From: G965233625 sp965233625
Lineage (GTDB): Bacteria; Planctomycetota; Planctomycetia; Pirellulales; Pirellulaceae
Reading direction: 5' to 3'
Length of the DNA stretch: 64,000 nt
NCBI GenBank assembly: GCA_965233625.1
Contig: OZ247499.1
Coordinates: forward strand, 5,146,001 to 5,210,000
Each line of letters opens with the position of its first letter. The stretch's first letter is position 1. Of this stretch, positions 26,767-36,357 are shown piece after piece. Below the pieces are notes generated by a model. It searched no databases and had not been told where the DNA came from. It saw only the letters and a program-made list of their open reading frames with translations. Position numbers and translations under genes: made by a program.

Positions 26767-26900
26767 TTGCAACTCAGACTTGGTTGAGAAAAGTTGAGTT
26801 GCTGCTGTATCAGATCCCCTGGAGCCAGCCAAGATCAATTTACGGGAATCTGCAGTTTTCAGTGAAGTTGCGGGCGTGCGGCGCCGGGCGGATTTCGCAG

Positions 26901-27392
26901 CTATTCGGCGTCTTCCAGATCCCGCTCGGTAATCATGCGGAAACCCTTCTGGCTGAGCGTGTCCAGCGCCAGGTCGGTATTGTCCACCATCAAGGCTACC
27001 GCAGGCACACCGTTGGGATGCACCATCAGCGGGTAAGCCTGCACGATGTTGATTTCCACCTGCAACAAAGCGGTGCAGACCCGCAGCAGCGGTTGCCCGG
27101 AGTCCGGCAGTTCGATGCCCACCAGATCGGTCTCAATCAGCGGCAAGCCAGCACGTTCAAGAATCTCACGGCCCTTCTCCGGGTCGCTGAGCAGGAAACG
27201 GACGAAGGCGCATTCGGTGGCTTCGTTGATCGAGAGCGCCACGATCCGCACGCTGCTGCCTTCGAACCGTCGCACCACATCCAGCAGTTGCCCGACCCGG
27301 TTCTCCAGGAACACGGTGAACTGGCGGATGGTGGGATAATCGCGTCCGCGGAGTGTTGCAAAGCCGGTAGACGAGCCTTCACCCTCATTCAT
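26901..27392 (-). CDS. Two-ACT-domain regulatory protein
   Basis: A 163-residue protein made of two ACT modules: IRQFTVFLENRVGQLLDVVRRF and RIVALSINEATECAFVRFLLSD form the first (about 22-85), and LRVCTALLQVEINIVQAYPLMV with AVALMVDNTD the second (about 100-155). ACT domains bind amino acids and control linked enzymes; stand-alone double-ACT proteins occur near acetyl-CoA carboxylase and amino acid genes in planctomycetes. It is divergent from the Xaa-Pro peptidase gene. Ligand unknown. Confidence 0.85.
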   Translation of the reverse strand: MNEGEGSSTGFATLRGRDYPTIRQFTVFLENRVGQLLDVVRRFEGSSVRIVALSINEATECAFVRFLLSDPEKGREILERAGLPLIETDLVGIELPDSGQPLLRVCTALLQVEINIVQAYPLMVHPNGVPAVALMVDNTDLALDTLSQKGFRMITERDLEDAE

Positions 27393-27619
27393 GGCAAGTC
27401 CCTCTGGTTGTGATCCGCGCCGCCGCGTTTATAGTTGTGAGTTAATGTTGCTTAGCTGCCCCTTGTTTCTTTTCCACGTCGAGCAGCAGATGCCCGGCCG
27501 CGAAGGTTCGATTAGACGATAAATCCTCGAAAAATCAAGGTCAACGCCACTCGGCTCCTCCGCACCCAGTAGCACCTCCTCGCCAACCTCTAATAACCAA
27601 CCTCGAACCTCTATCCACT

Positions 27620-28717
27620 ATGCACGATCACGCTAAACGTCGCAGCCGGCTTCGCACCCTCGTGAAAAAAGCGGGCGCCGCGGCGATTCTCGTGACCAAT
27701 CAGGTCAACGTCCGCTACCTTACCGGGTTCACGGGCAGTAGCGGCTGGCTGTTGTTGACGAAGGATGAGGAAATTCTCATTTCCGATTTCCGCTACATCA
27801 CGCAGATTGCTGAAGAGTGCGGCGACCTGAAGGTCGAAATACGCACAAATTCCGCCCCCATTCACAGTGCTGCCGCTAAGGTCGTGAAGGCCTGCGGCGT
27901 GTCCGACCTGTGCATTGAAGGCGATTCGCTGACCATCGACGCCCACCGCCAGCTTGCTGAAGGGATGGAAGGCGTCACCATGCACCCCACCAGCGGGTGG
28001 ACTGCGGGGCTGCGTGCGATTAAAGACAGCTACGAGGTATCGCTGATCCGGCGTGCGATTGAAATGGCGCAGCGGACCTTCACGGCGGTGAAGTCGTCGC
28101 TGCGGGCGGATCAGACAGAACGCCTGGTTGCGGCGGATATTGACCGGCAGATCCGGCTGCTGGGTGGCGAGGGCGTTAGCTTCGACCCGATTGTCGGCGT
28201 TGGCCCGCAGGCGGCGTTGCCGCACGCCAACCCGGGCGAAACCAGAATTGGCGATTTCCCCTTCGTTCTGATCGACTGGGGCGCGGTGGCGGACGGCTAT
28301 CGCAGCGACTTGACCCGTGTTTTAGCCACGGGTAAAATCCCGCCCAAACTCGAACGTATATATAAGGTTGTGTTAGAAGCGCAACAGGCCGCCATCGCCG
28401 CAATCAAACCCGGCGCCGTGACCAAAGACGTGGATAACGCCGCCCGCAGCGTGATTACTTCAGCCCGGCACGGCAAACACTTTGGCCACGGTCTGGGACA
28501 CGGTCTAGGCCTGCAGATTCACGAAACGCCTTTTATGGGCCGCACATCCGAAGACGTCCTTCAACCCGGAATGGTGGTCACCGTTGAACCCGGAATCTAT
28601 ATTCCCGGTTTCGGCGGAGTTAGAATAGAAGACGATATCCTGGTGACGAAAAAGGGTCACGAGGTGCTTAGTTCCCTGCCGAAATCCTTCGAAGACTGTG
28701 TCGCGCCGCTCTTATAA
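27620..28717 (+). CDS. Xaa-Pro aminopeptidase (M24B family)
   Basis: A 365-residue peptidase. The N-terminal creatinase-like domain (VTNQVNVRYLTGFTGSSG) is followed by the pita-bread catalytic domain whose metal ligands are visible: Asp in FVLIDWGAVADGY and SDLTRV, His in HGLGHGLGLQIHE, Glu in TVEPGIYIPG and Glu in GVRIEDDIL. It cleaves residues next to proline. It precedes accB by 72 bases; in many bacteria efp lies between the two genes but it is missing here. Often annotated pepP or pepQ-like; I do not assign a symbol. Confidence 0.92.
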   Translation: MHDHAKRRSRLRTLVKKAGAAAILVTNQVNVRYLTGFTGSSGWLLLTKDEEILISDFRYITQIAEECGDLKVEIRTNSAPIHSAAAKVVKACGVSDLCIEGDSLTIDAHRQLAEGMEGVTMHPTSGWTAGLRAIKDSYEVSLIRRAIEMAQRTFTAVKSSLRADQTERLVAADIDRQIRLLGGEGVSFDPIVGVGPQAALPHANPGETRIGDFPFVLIDWGAVADGYRSDLTRVLATGKIPPKLERIYKVVLEAQQAAIAAIKPGAVTKDVDNAARSVITSARHGKHFGHGLGHGLGLQIHETPFMGRTSEDVLQPGMVVTVEPGIYIPGFGGVRIEDDILVTKKGHEVLSSLPKSFEDCVAPLL

Positions 28718-28789
28718 AGATCGCCCTACAGCCAGAACCATATATCTTCCACCGGCGGCTCTTAGCCACCCGATGTGTAAGGCTTTTTA

Positions 28790-29302
28790 ATGAACGATAA
28801 AAAACCCGCCAAGACCGACGATGCCTTTAGCGTAGAACGCGTCCGCGAACTGATCGATCTGATGACGGACAATGAGCTGTCCGAAATCATCCTCAAGCGT
28901 GGTGAAGACCGCATCTGCCTTCGCAAGAAGGGCGAACCGGCGCCAATCGCCTACGCACCCGCGCCTGCCGCAGCGCCAATGCCTGCACCGGCAGCCGCAG
29001 CGCCAGCGGCCAGCAGTGGCGACACGTCCGCCGCAGCGCCTGCCGGCGATGGCCCGGAAATCGTCTACATCAAAAGTCCGATGGTCGGCACCTTCTACCG
29101 TTCGCCCAATCCAGACGCACCACCGTTTGTGAAGCCGGGCGACCGTGTCACCTCGGAAACCGTGGTCTGTGTGATCGAAGCGATGAAGATGTTCACCGAC
29201 ATGCAGGCCGAAGTGTCGGGCGAAATCGTCGCCGTGCTTGTCGAAAATGGCGACCCTGTCGATGTGAACAAGCCCCTGTTCAAAGTCGACACCAGCAAGT
29301 AA
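28790..29302 (+). CDS. accB: Biotin carboxyl carrier protein of acetyl-CoA carboxylase
   Basis: A 170-residue protein: an N-terminal helix region (1-45), an Ala/Pro-rich flexible linker (55-87) and a biotinyl domain (88-170) with the biotin attachment motif EAMKM, Lys133. It carries CO2 between biotin carboxylase and carboxyltransferase for malonyl-CoA synthesis. It is followed 24 bases later by accC, with which it certainly forms an operon. Confidence 0.95.
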   Translation: MNDKKPAKTDDAFSVERVRELIDLMTDNELSEIILKRGEDRICLRKKGEPAPIAYAPAPAAAPMPAPAAAAPAASSGDTSAAAPAGDGPEIVYIKSPMVGTFYRSPNPDAPPFVKPGDRVTSETVVCVIEAMKMFTDMQAEVSGEIVAVLVENGDPVDVNKPLFKVDTSK

Positions 29303-29326
29303 CCCGCAAGCGGCACGAGCACACCT

Positions 29327-30670
29327 ATGTATAACCGCATTCTTATCGCCAACCGTGGCGAAATTGCGCTGCGCATCATCCGCGCCTGTCAGGAGATGGG
29401 CATCGAAACCGTTGCCATCTTCAGCGAAGGCGACCGTGGCAGCGCGTATCTGGACCTGGCCAACGAAGCGTTCTGTGTTGGCGGGCCCAAGAGCGTCGAC
29501 AGCTATCTGGACATTACGCAGATCATCCGCGCAGCCGAAGTCGGCAACGTCGAGGCGGTGCATCCGGGCTACGGCTTCCTCTCAGAAAACGCCCACTTCA
29601 ACGAAGTCTGCCGCGACTGCGAGATCGACTTCATCGGCCCAACGCCCGAAGCGATGAACATGCTGGGCGATAAGAACACCGCCCGCGCACTGGCCATGAA
29701 GGCCAATGTGCCCGTCGTGCCCGGCAGCGACGGCCTGCTGGAAGACGAAGAAGAAGCGGTCAAAACCGCCAAAGAAATCGGCTACCCCGTGCTGATCAAA
29801 GCCACGGCGGGTGGCGGCGGTAAAGGCATGCGTGTCGCCACGGACGAAGCCTCCCTGCGGTCTGGCCTCAAGGCCGCCCAGAACGAAGCCGCCGCCGCGT
29901 TCGGCAACGCCGGTGTTTATCTGGAACGGTACGTCGAGAATCCCCGCCACGTCGAAGTGCAGATTGTGGCCGATCATCACGGCAACGTGGTGCATCTCTG
30001 GGAACGCGACTGTTCGACCCAGCGGCGCCATCAGAAACTGATTGAAGAAAGCCCGGCGCCCAACCTTCCGCAGGAAGTCCGCGAGGCCATCTGCGCCGCC
30101 GCTTGCAACATGGTGAAAGCGGCTGACTATACCAATGCCGGCACCGTTGAGTTTATCGTTGATAAAGACTTCAACTTCTACTTCATTGAAGTGAACGCCC
30201 GTATTCAGGTGGAGCACCCCGTTTCGGAAATGGTCACGGGCATCGACCTGATTCAGACGCAAATCCGCGTCGCCTCGGGCGAGCCGCTGCCGTTCAAGCA
30301 GGAAGATATTCCGTGCAACGGCGTCTCCATCGAATGCCGCATCAACGCGGAAGATGGCCACAACAAATTCCAGCCATCGCCAGGCACCATCACGCAGATG
30401 TTTGTGCCCGGCGGCCTGGGCGTCCGATTCGACTCGCACGCCCATCAGGGCTACACGGTGCCCCCGCACTATGACTCGATGATCGGCAAGCTCATCGTCC
30501 ACAAGTCAACCCGCGAGGAAGCCATCGCCTGCATGGTCCGCGCCCTGGCCGAACTACGGATCGAAGGCATCAAAACCACCGCACCGTTCCACCGCGACGT
30601 ACTCTCCCACAGCGAATTCGCCGCCGGCACCATCGACACCAAATTCGTCGAACGCACCTGGACGGTGTAG
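29327..30670 (+). CDS. accC: Biotin carboxylase of acetyl-CoA carboxylase
   Basis: A 447-residue ATP-grasp enzyme that carboxylates biotin on AccB. YNRILIANRGEIALRI opens the N domain; IKATAGGGGKGMR is the glycine-rich ATP loop; FIEVNARIQVEHPVSEMVTG holds the catalytic Glu/Asn/Arg set. Length matches the bacterial family. The stop is followed after 7 bases by a family C repeat. Confidence 0.97.
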   Translation: MYNRILIANRGEIALRIIRACQEMGIETVAIFSEGDRGSAYLDLANEAFCVGGPKSVDSYLDITQIIRAAEVGNVEAVHPGYGFLSENAHFNEVCRDCEIDFIGPTPEAMNMLGDKNTARALAMKANVPVVPGSDGLLEDEEEAVKTAKEIGYPVLIKATAGGGGKGMRVATDEASLRSGLKAAQNEAAAAFGNAGVYLERYVENPRHVEVQIVADHHGNVVHLWERDCSTQRRHQKLIEESPAPNLPQEVREAICAAACNMVKAADYTNAGTVEFIVDKDFNFYFIEVNARIQVEHPVSEMVTGIDLIQTQIRVASGEPLPFKQEDIPCNGVSIECRINAEDGHNKFQPSPGTITQMFVPGGLGVRFDSHAHQGYTVPPHYDSMIGKLIVHKSTREEAIACMVRALAELRIEGIKTTAPFHRDVLSHSEFAAGTIDTKFVERTWTV

Positions 30671-30677
30671 CCCGCAA

Positions 30678-30703
30678 TCGTAGGGCAGGCGCCTGCCTGC
30701 CGA
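30678..30703. repeat. Repeat family C, left arm of a cassette
   Basis: A 26-base element centred on the palindrome CAGGCGCCTG (TCGTAGGGCAGGCGCCTGCC onward). It is an inverted near-copy of 31065-31090, and the two flank the small gene at 30779. Confidence 0.8.
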
Positions 30704-30778
30704 CATTTTGGGGTGGATTCCGTTGGGCAGGCCGCGAGGCGGTCTGGTAGATCATGCCGCTCTGACTTTGGCGCCAGG

Positions 30779-31096
30779 ATGACGTTCCGCCGGAATCATG
30801 AAAAAGCTCTTGCGTGGCAACGCTGGTTGACTTGCCATCATGAAGCTCTAACCAGTTCTGGCGTGCCGCCGGAAATTTACGCGGATGAGTCCCGGTGGTT
30901 TAGATTTCTTGAACATGACGGGTTGGACTGGGACTCGGGGTGGCGGGTGCAATGGCTTTCCCCGGAGCAAGCGGCTAACTTTCACGCGTTCATACAAAGT
31001 GAACTTAACACCTCAGAGTTCTTGGGCTGTTTAAAGGCTCTGACGAAAGTCTCTACACCTACTATCGTCAGGCAGGCGCCTGACCTACGGGCTTGA
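30779..31096 (+). CDS. Small hypothetical protein between inverted repeats
   Basis: A 105-residue cytoplasmic protein of unknown function. The composition (EKALAWQRWLTCHHEAL, DESRWFRFLEHDG, WLSPEQAANFHAFI) is that of a real helical protein, rich in Trp, and similar short proteins are scattered in bacteria. ATG 30779 has only AGG immediately upstream; the frame opens at 30713. The last ten codons run into the family C repeat, and the gene sits between inverted copies of it, 12 bases overlapping the convergent MFS gene end. Confidence 0.5.
   Translation: MTFRRNHEKALAWQRWLTCHHEALTSSGVPPEIYADESRWFRFLEHDGLDWDSGWRVQWLSPEQAANFHAFIQSELNTSEFLGCLKALTKVSTPTIVRQAPDLRA
31065..31090. repeat. Repeat family C, right arm of a cassette
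   Basis: Inverted partner of the element at 30678-30703, matching at about 24 of 26 positions. It overlaps the 3' ends of the small gene and of the MFS gene. Confidence 0.75.
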
Positions 31097-32446
31097 AACC
31101 GCTTCTGCCCGGACGCTCTTCTTCCCCGGCAACGGCAGCAACCATAGCGCGCCTGCGGCGCGCAGTACGAAGCCGACGCAGAACATCCAGCCAAACGGGT
31201 CGAGCACCAACGGCCCAACCTGCCACGCCACAGGCATCGCGCTGATGAAGTCGAACCAGGTGCCGCCTGCGATGGTGGACACGCCGTAGGCCAGCCCCGA
31301 CACAGCGTAGTACACCGCGTAGTGTCCCGCCGCATCCTGCCCGTCCGCCTGCCGCGCGACAAGTGCGGGCAGCGCGACATTTAGCCCCACGTACGCCACC
31401 CAGACAGTCCACGCGCCCGCCGCCCACCATGGCGATGTGGGCGTTGCCAGCAAGTAGAACAGCGGCCCGGTGGCGGTCAGCAGTTGCGAAAGAAGCATCA
31501 CGCGGCGGGCGCCGTAGCGGTCGATCATCCTGCCCGCCCACGGCGCCAGCAGCGATTGCCCGATGCCCATCGATGTGCTGAAGGTCAGCATCGCAAACAG
31601 CGGAAGCTGCAACACGCGTTTGGGATAAATTCCCTGCGGCGCCTGCGTCATGCCGTTGGCAAAGCCGGTCCAGATGACGAACATCAGCAGCATCAGAAAC
31701 GGCCCGCTCCGCAGAAGACGCAGGTAACGCAGTGGCAGAAACGTGTCACTCCGTTCGCGCCCGGCCATTGATTCGCCAGCAACGCTCGCCACGGCGGGAA
31801 GCAGCGGCAGCAGAGAAACAAGCATCAGCCCGGCGCCGATCGCTGCGGGTATCGCATAGCCGATCCACTTGGCGCCGGCGGACAATTCGAACGCGGGCAT
31901 TGCCGCCTGTTGCCACGCCAGCGCGATGCAGCTGCTGACCAGCGCGCCGCAGATCTTTCCCGCCGTCAGCCACCGCCCACGCTGCCCGAACCATTCACCG
32001 CGCGTGTCGCCCGGCGCCAGATCCGCCAGCCAGGCAAACAACGCCACCACGCCCAGGTATTCCAGCAGATGATACAGCGACCAGGCCACCACCAGCACCG
32101 TCAGCGAAACCCACGCCGAACCCGCAATGCCCGGCGCGGCAGCGACAGGTAGCACCAGCAGAACCAGGCTGGAAGTCAGCAGCATCGCCAGGCAGAACTG
32201 CTTACGCCGGGGGGGCGAATGGAAGAACGCCGGCGCGGCAAGCTGCAGCACGCCCGCCAGCTTTGGCGCCGAGAGAATCAGCGAGATCGCAATCCCGCGG
32301 GCGCCGAATTCCAGCGCCAGATAGATGACCAGCATGGTGCTGGCCATTCCGTTCCCCGCGCCCCACAACCCGCCATTCCAGCAAACCAGACGCCACGCAG
32401 CCGCGCGGGTTTTGAAGTTGTCTTCGCACTGCCCGTTGCGGTTCAC
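31085..32446 (-). CDS. MFS-type transporter
   Basis: A 453-residue integral membrane protein with about twelve hydrophobic segments, a central basic cytoplasmic loop (around 205-225, GESMAGRERSDTFLP) and the MFS A-like motif LAPWAGRMIDRYGARRVM in the second half. The substrate cannot be inferred. It starts five bases after the stop of the SGNH hydrolase gene, so the two form an operon. Its stop lies inside the family C repeat. Confidence 0.85.
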   Translation of the reverse strand: MNRNGQCEDNFKTRAAAWRLVCWNGGLWGAGNGMASTMLVIYLALEFGARGIAISLILSAPKLAGVLQLAAPAFFHSPPRRKQFCLAMLLTSSLVLLVLPVAAAPGIAGSAWVSLTVLVVAWSLYHLLEYLGVVALFAWLADLAPGDTRGEWFGQRGRWLTAGKICGALVSSCIALAWQQAAMPAFELSAGAKWIGYAIPAAIGAGLMLVSLLPLLPAVASVAGESMAGRERSDTFLPLRYLRLLRSGPFLMLLMFVIWTGFANGMTQAPQGIYPKRVLQLPLFAMLTFSTSMGIGQSLLAPWAGRMIDRYGARRVMLLSQLLTATGPLFYLLATPTSPWWAAGAWTVWVAYVGLNVALPALVARQADGQDAAGHYAVYYAVSGLAYGVSTIAGGTWFDFISAMPVAWQVGPLVLDPFGWMFCVGFVLRAAGALWLLPLPGKKSVRAEAVSSP

Positions 32447-32451
32447 TTACG

Positions 32452-33177
32452 TTACTGATCCATCAGTTTCTTAATCGTTGGCTCCATCGCCTCGGCCCAC
32501 ATGCCGTAGCCTTTCTGCTGCGGGTGCAGAAGATCGGGCATCACCGACCGTGGCAGCACGCCGTTATCTTCCAGGAACGTTTCGTTGATGTTCAGGTAGA
32601 ACACCTTCTTATTGTCGGCGTAGCCCTGGATGATTTTGTTGGTGGCGGTGTTCAGTTTCCGCAGTTCGTTGTTGGTGTCGGCGCCCCGCGGGAAGATGCC
32701 CAGCAGCAGGATTTTGGTATCGGGCAGCTGCTTCTGAATCTCGGCGACAATCGCTTTAATGCCTGCCGCGGTGTCTTCGGCTTTGTCCTTACGATGGCCG
32801 GCATTGTTGGTGCCGATCATTATCACGGTCAGCTTGGGCGAGATGCCTTCGATGGCGCCATGTTGCAGCCGCCAGAGCACGTTCTCAGTCCGGTCACCGC
32901 TGAAGCCCAGGTTGAAGGCTTTGCGGGGGGCGTAGTATTTCTTCCACGTCTCGGCGCCTTTGTTTTCCCAGCCGTGCGTGATCGAATCGCCAATCATCAG
33001 CAGATCCACCTCGCCCTGCTTTTTCATATCGGCCAGCTTCTGCTTGTGGCGCGGCATCCACCAGCTCTGCGCCCAGCGTGCGGTCTGCACTTCGGGCGTA
33101 ACGGCTTTGACGCCGGCGGGCGCCGCAGGTTGCGCCGCAAGGGCGACGGACATCAGACTGATAGCGATAAGATTCAT
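32452..33177 (-). CDS. Secreted SGNH/GDSL hydrolase
   Basis: A 241-residue esterase-type protein with a signal peptide (1-15 to 20). LLMIGDSITHGW is block I with nucleophile Ser65, NLGFSGDRTENV supplies the Gly of block II, IMIGTNNAG the Asn of block III, and MPDLLHPQQKGY the Asp-x-x-His of block V; all are complete. It resembles platelet-activating-factor acetylhydrolase-type and rhamnogalacturonan acetylesterase-type enzymes. First gene of a two-gene unit with the MFS transporter. Confidence 0.9.
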   Translation of the reverse strand: MNLIAISLMSVALAAQPAAPAGVKAVTPEVQTARWAQSWWMPRHKQKLADMKKQGEVDLLMIGDSITHGWENKGAETWKKYYAPRKAFNLGFSGDRTENVLWRLQHGAIEGISPKLTVIMIGTNNAGHRKDKAEDTAAGIKAIVAEIQKQLPDTKILLLGIFPRGADTNNELRKLNTATNKIIQGYADNKKVFYLNINETFLEDNGVLPRSVMPDLLHPQQKGYGMWAEAMEPTIKKLMDQ

Positions 33178-33417
33178 TGAGAGACTGCTCCCTACCTTCG
33201 CACCGCGGCGAATTCTGCTGGAACGCGTCGCGGGTGTTCAGGTTGTAAGTTTCATTGCGGCGGGCTACCCGGCAGCCCACTCTCTCCCAAGAGCCTAACC
33301 GCCTGGAGCGCAGCGTTCAATCACTAAACACCCGCATAAGTTTCCGATGCGAAGCGGCTCACCATGCGGCGTGTTTTCGGCTATGTTGCGTACACTTTGT
33401 TACGCCGCCCTGAGTAG

Positions 33418-34446
33418 ATGCGTCGAATGGAAAACTACCGCTTTCCCGCTGAATGGGAGCCACACGCCGCGACGTGGGTGTCGTGGCCGCATAACGGCGA
33501 AACCTGGCCGGGCGTGTTCGACAACGTCGCTGCTGAATTCGCGCAGATGGTCCGCGCCATCGCCATGTTCGAGCCCGTCCATGTACTCTCAGGCGGCGCC
33601 GCGATGCAGCAGGCGCAACGGCATCTGGCGGACGTTGCCGGTGTTTCGCTGGTGGATATTCCAACCAACGACGCCTGGGCGCGCGACCACGGCCCCACGT
33701 TTCTACAAGGCACAACACCGGGCGCGGCGCCGGTGCTGCTCAACTGGCAGTACAACGCCTGGGGCGCCAAGTACCCGCCGTTTGATGACGATAACCGTGT
33801 GCCGCCGCGCATTGCAGAATGCACCGGGCACCGCTGCATTGCGCCGCCGGGTGGCATTGTGCTGGAAGGCGGCGCCATCGAAACCAACGGTGCCGGTGTG
33901 CTGCTGACCACACGTTCGTGCCTGTTGGACCCGGCAAGAAACGCAGGCGTCTCGCAGCAGCAGATGGAAGAAGTTTTGCGCGAATATCTGGGCGTTGAAA
34001 CGGTGCTTTGGCTGGACGGGCAGGATCTGCCGGGCGACGACACCGATGGCCACATCGATCAGGTCGCCCGTTTCGTGTCAGAAGATCATCTGCTGGCCGC
34101 CGTAGAAGAAGACGCCAGCAGTGACAACTTCCTGCCACTGCAGAAGAACCAGCAGGAATTGCAGACGCTACGTGTCGAGGGCAACCCGCTAAGCATCACA
34201 CCGCTGCCGATGCCACGTGCGATGTACAATCAGGGGCAACGCCTTCCGGCCAGTTACGCCAATTTCTACATCGTCAACGACGGCGTCATCGTGCCGCAGT
34301 ACAACGATCCTGCCGACGAAGAAGCACGACGGATTCTGGCCACGTGCTTCCCGGACCGCAAGATCGTAGGCGTGCCCGCGTCAACGCTGGTGTGTGGTCT
34401 GGGTTCGGTCCATTGCCTGACGCAGCAGCAGCCGCGCGACGTGTGA
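33418..34446 (+). CDS. aguA: Agmatine deiminase
   Basis: A 342-residue member of the PAD_porph family. FPAEWEPHAATWVSWPHN is the opening motif, NDAWARDHGP and GGIVLEGGAIETNG the substrate-binding blocks, DDTDGHIDQVARFV the His/Asp block, and GSVHCLTQQ the catalytic Cys333. It converts agmatine to N-carbamoylputrescine, a step towards putrescine. No N-carbamoylputrescine amidase follows here. The PilZ gene is convergent nine bases on. Confidence 0.92.
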   Translation: MRRMENYRFPAEWEPHAATWVSWPHNGETWPGVFDNVAAEFAQMVRAIAMFEPVHVLSGGAAMQQAQRHLADVAGVSLVDIPTNDAWARDHGPTFLQGTTPGAAPVLLNWQYNAWGAKYPPFDDDNRVPPRIAECTGHRCIAPPGGIVLEGGAIETNGAGVLLTTRSCLLDPARNAGVSQQQMEEVLREYLGVETVLWLDGQDLPGDDTDGHIDQVARFVSEDHLLAAVEEDASSDNFLPLQKNQQELQTLRVEGNPLSITPLPMPRAMYNQGQRLPASYANFYIVNDGVIVPQYNDPADEEARRILATCFPDRKIVGVPASTLVCGLGSVHCLTQQQPRDV

Positions 34447-34454
34447 ACCGCAAT

Positions 34455-34781
34455 CTACAGCAGGCAACCGCCGCTGATGTACCAGCCGGAACGGCACTGC
34501 CGCGTCCAGAGAATTTCGACCGGCATTTCCACATCGTGGGTCACGCCATCTTCGTCCGCGCTGAACGTCACGATGGCCAGGCCGGTGCCCGTAGGTTCCC
34601 GGTGCGTGAGGCCGATTCCGCTCATAGAGATATCGGAGGTGAAGCCTTCGACGCGTTCGTCGCCAATTTGAATTTCAACTGGCTTAAAGACAGGATGCCG
34701 CGCCTCTCCCCGGCGCTCTTCGCCGCCCGGACTGCGTAATAAGGCCACCGCACGATGTTGTTCTTCAAAAGTCGTCTGCAT
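34455..34781 (-). CDS. PilZ-domain protein
   Basis: A 108-residue protein with the two c-di-GMP contacts of PilZ: the arginine-rich ERRGEARHPV and DISMSGIGL (the D/N-x-S-x-x-G box). It is a single domain, so probably a receptor that binds partners on c-di-GMP. ATG 34781 is chosen over 34829 because GGGGAAGGG lies just upstream. Target unknown. Confidence 0.8.
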   Translation of the reverse strand: MQTTFEEQHRAVALLRSPGGEERRGEARHPVFKPVEIQIGDERVEGFTSDISMSGIGLTHREPTGTGLAIVTFSADEDGVTHDVEMPVEILWTRQCRSGWYISGGCLL

Positions 34782-34916
34782 TGCCCTTCCCCATAGGTGA
34801 AAATCCCATAAGAAAACATTAGCTCGCAAAGGAGCGTTTGCAATGCAAGATTTTTCCGCAGCGGCAAATCCGGCACAACCGTTGTGATGCGTTGAAGATC
34901 GTCGCCGGGAATAGCC

Positions 34917-36356
34917 TTAATTCGCCTTATGCGTGTTGTTCAGCGTGTAGAACGCCATGGGGTGTTCTAGTGTGCTGCCGTCGGTGGCGGGCAGGCCGGT
35001 GATGTGAAACTCGTAGACTTTGCGGGTCAGCAGTTCCGGCAGCACCAGCTCTACTTCCTGACCGTCGGCTGAGAGCGTGGCGGAAACAGGGGTGACGTTT
35101 TTGGCGTTGGAGGGCGACGTGCCATAGGCGGCCTGCCACTTCAGTTCAAAGTGCCGGATGGAATAGTTGCCTACGTCGACGGCTTGCTTGGCATCCACGG
35201 GTTTGGTGAAGCGCAGACGGAAGCCGCGATCTGTCAGACGGATCGAATGAATCTCGTGCGGCGTTTTGCCGGTGAAAGTGATCTTCTTCAGCCCTTCACC
35301 CGCTGCCCAGCCGCGGCCGGTAAAGCCGACCCACAGGACGCCCTGTTTGTCAAAGACCAGGCGGTTCACGCCGCCGCCCAGCTTGTCGTAGATGAACGGA
35401 ATGGCAGCGCCTTGATACTGGCCGTTGACCTTCTCCAGGCAGATGCGCGAGAGGCGGCCGTTCTGCACATCGCCCACCAGCACCTGCCCGGCGAACGGTC
35501 CGAACTTGCCGCCGGTCGTATCCCACAACGGCTGCGAGGTGGAGTTGCCCATCACGCCATGCGGCAGGAACACGGCCGGGCGTTTGCGGATTTTCAGCAG
35601 TTCTTCGCGCGTCATCTCCCAGGGGCGTGGATAGCGCGGATCGTCAATCAAGCCGCTGGGGTGGCCGACAAAATCGCCCTGCCGCACATGCATCAGCCAG
35701 CCGCAGGCAATGTAGCTGCCTTGGTTATCGGTGGTGAAGATTTCACCATCGGGCGACATGCCGATGCCGTTGGGCGCCCGCAGTCCGGGGGCGAACGGAA
35801 TGCGTTTGCCATCGGGCGTGAACTTCATCACCCAGCCGCGATACTTGATCTCGTCCTGCGTGCCTAGCCAGGTGCCTTTGAAGCGGTCGCCGCCGCGGTA
35901 GAACCCTAGACCTAGCGTGCCGTAGAAGTTGCCTTCTTTGTCGCGGACCAGGCCGAACGCGTACTGATGATAGTTGCCGGTGTAGCCCCACTGCTGATTG
36001 ATGGTTTCAAAGTTATCGGCGGCGCCGTCTTTGTCTTCGTCGGTGATGTGCGACAGCTCTCCGCGTTGCATGACCCAGATTTCGCCTTCTTTACCGGGCA
36101 GCAGGCCCAGCGGTTCGTGCAGTCCGAAGGCGAACTGACTGAAGCGGCCCTTGTTGTACTTCCAGACTTCGCCCCGCCGCGTACACATCAGCAGAGAGCC
36201 ATCCGGCCAGAAGCCCATGCCACCCACTTCCAGACGGATGGCCGGCGGCACCTTGATGGTTTCCACCACATACGATTGCGCGTGGACGTTCGTGACGGCG
36301 CCGGTGCAGGCGATCAGCGCTGCGATGCAACTTAGAATGGTGCGGAAAGACTGCAT
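34917..36356 (-). CDS. Secreted soluble sugar-dehydrogenase-like beta-propeller
   Basis: A 479-residue protein with a signal peptide (1-26, ending VHAQ). The body is a six-bladed propeller of the PQQ-glucose/sorbosone dehydrogenase type (MGFWPDGSLLMCTRRGEVWK, GLRAPNGIGMSPDGEIFTTDNQG, HPSGLID), and after about 375 comes an Ig-like domain (IRLTDRGFRLRFTKPVD). Planctomycetes have many such proteins next to c-type cytochromes. Its ATG follows the stop of the penta-haem gene by one base (TAACATG), so it is translationally coupled; electron passage between the two is plausible. Confidence 0.85.
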   Translation of the reverse strand: MQSFRTILSCIAALIACTGAVTNVHAQSYVVETIKVPPAIRLEVGGMGFWPDGSLLMCTRRGEVWKYNKGRFSQFAFGLHEPLGLLPGKEGEIWVMQRGELSHITDEDKDGAADNFETINQQWGYTGNYHQYAFGLVRDKEGNFYGTLGLGFYRGGDRFKGTWLGTQDEIKYRGWVMKFTPDGKRIPFAPGLRAPNGIGMSPDGEIFTTDNQGSYIACGWLMHVRQGDFVGHPSGLIDDPRYPRPWEMTREELLKIRKRPAVFLPHGVMGNSTSQPLWDTTGGKFGPFAGQVLVGDVQNGRLSRICLEKVNGQYQGAAIPFIYDKLGGGVNRLVFDKQGVLWVGFTGRGWAAGEGLKKITFTGKTPHEIHSIRLTDRGFRLRFTKPVDAKQAVDVGNYSIRHFELKWQAAYGTSPSNAKNVTPVSATLSADGQEVELVLPELLTRKVYEFHITGLPATDGSTLEHPMAFYTLNNTHKAN

Positions 36357-36357
36357 G

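Noticed and set aside
29582..30502. 306-codon frame antisense to accC
   Set aside because: Opposite a certain housekeeping gene and without ribosome site or motif.
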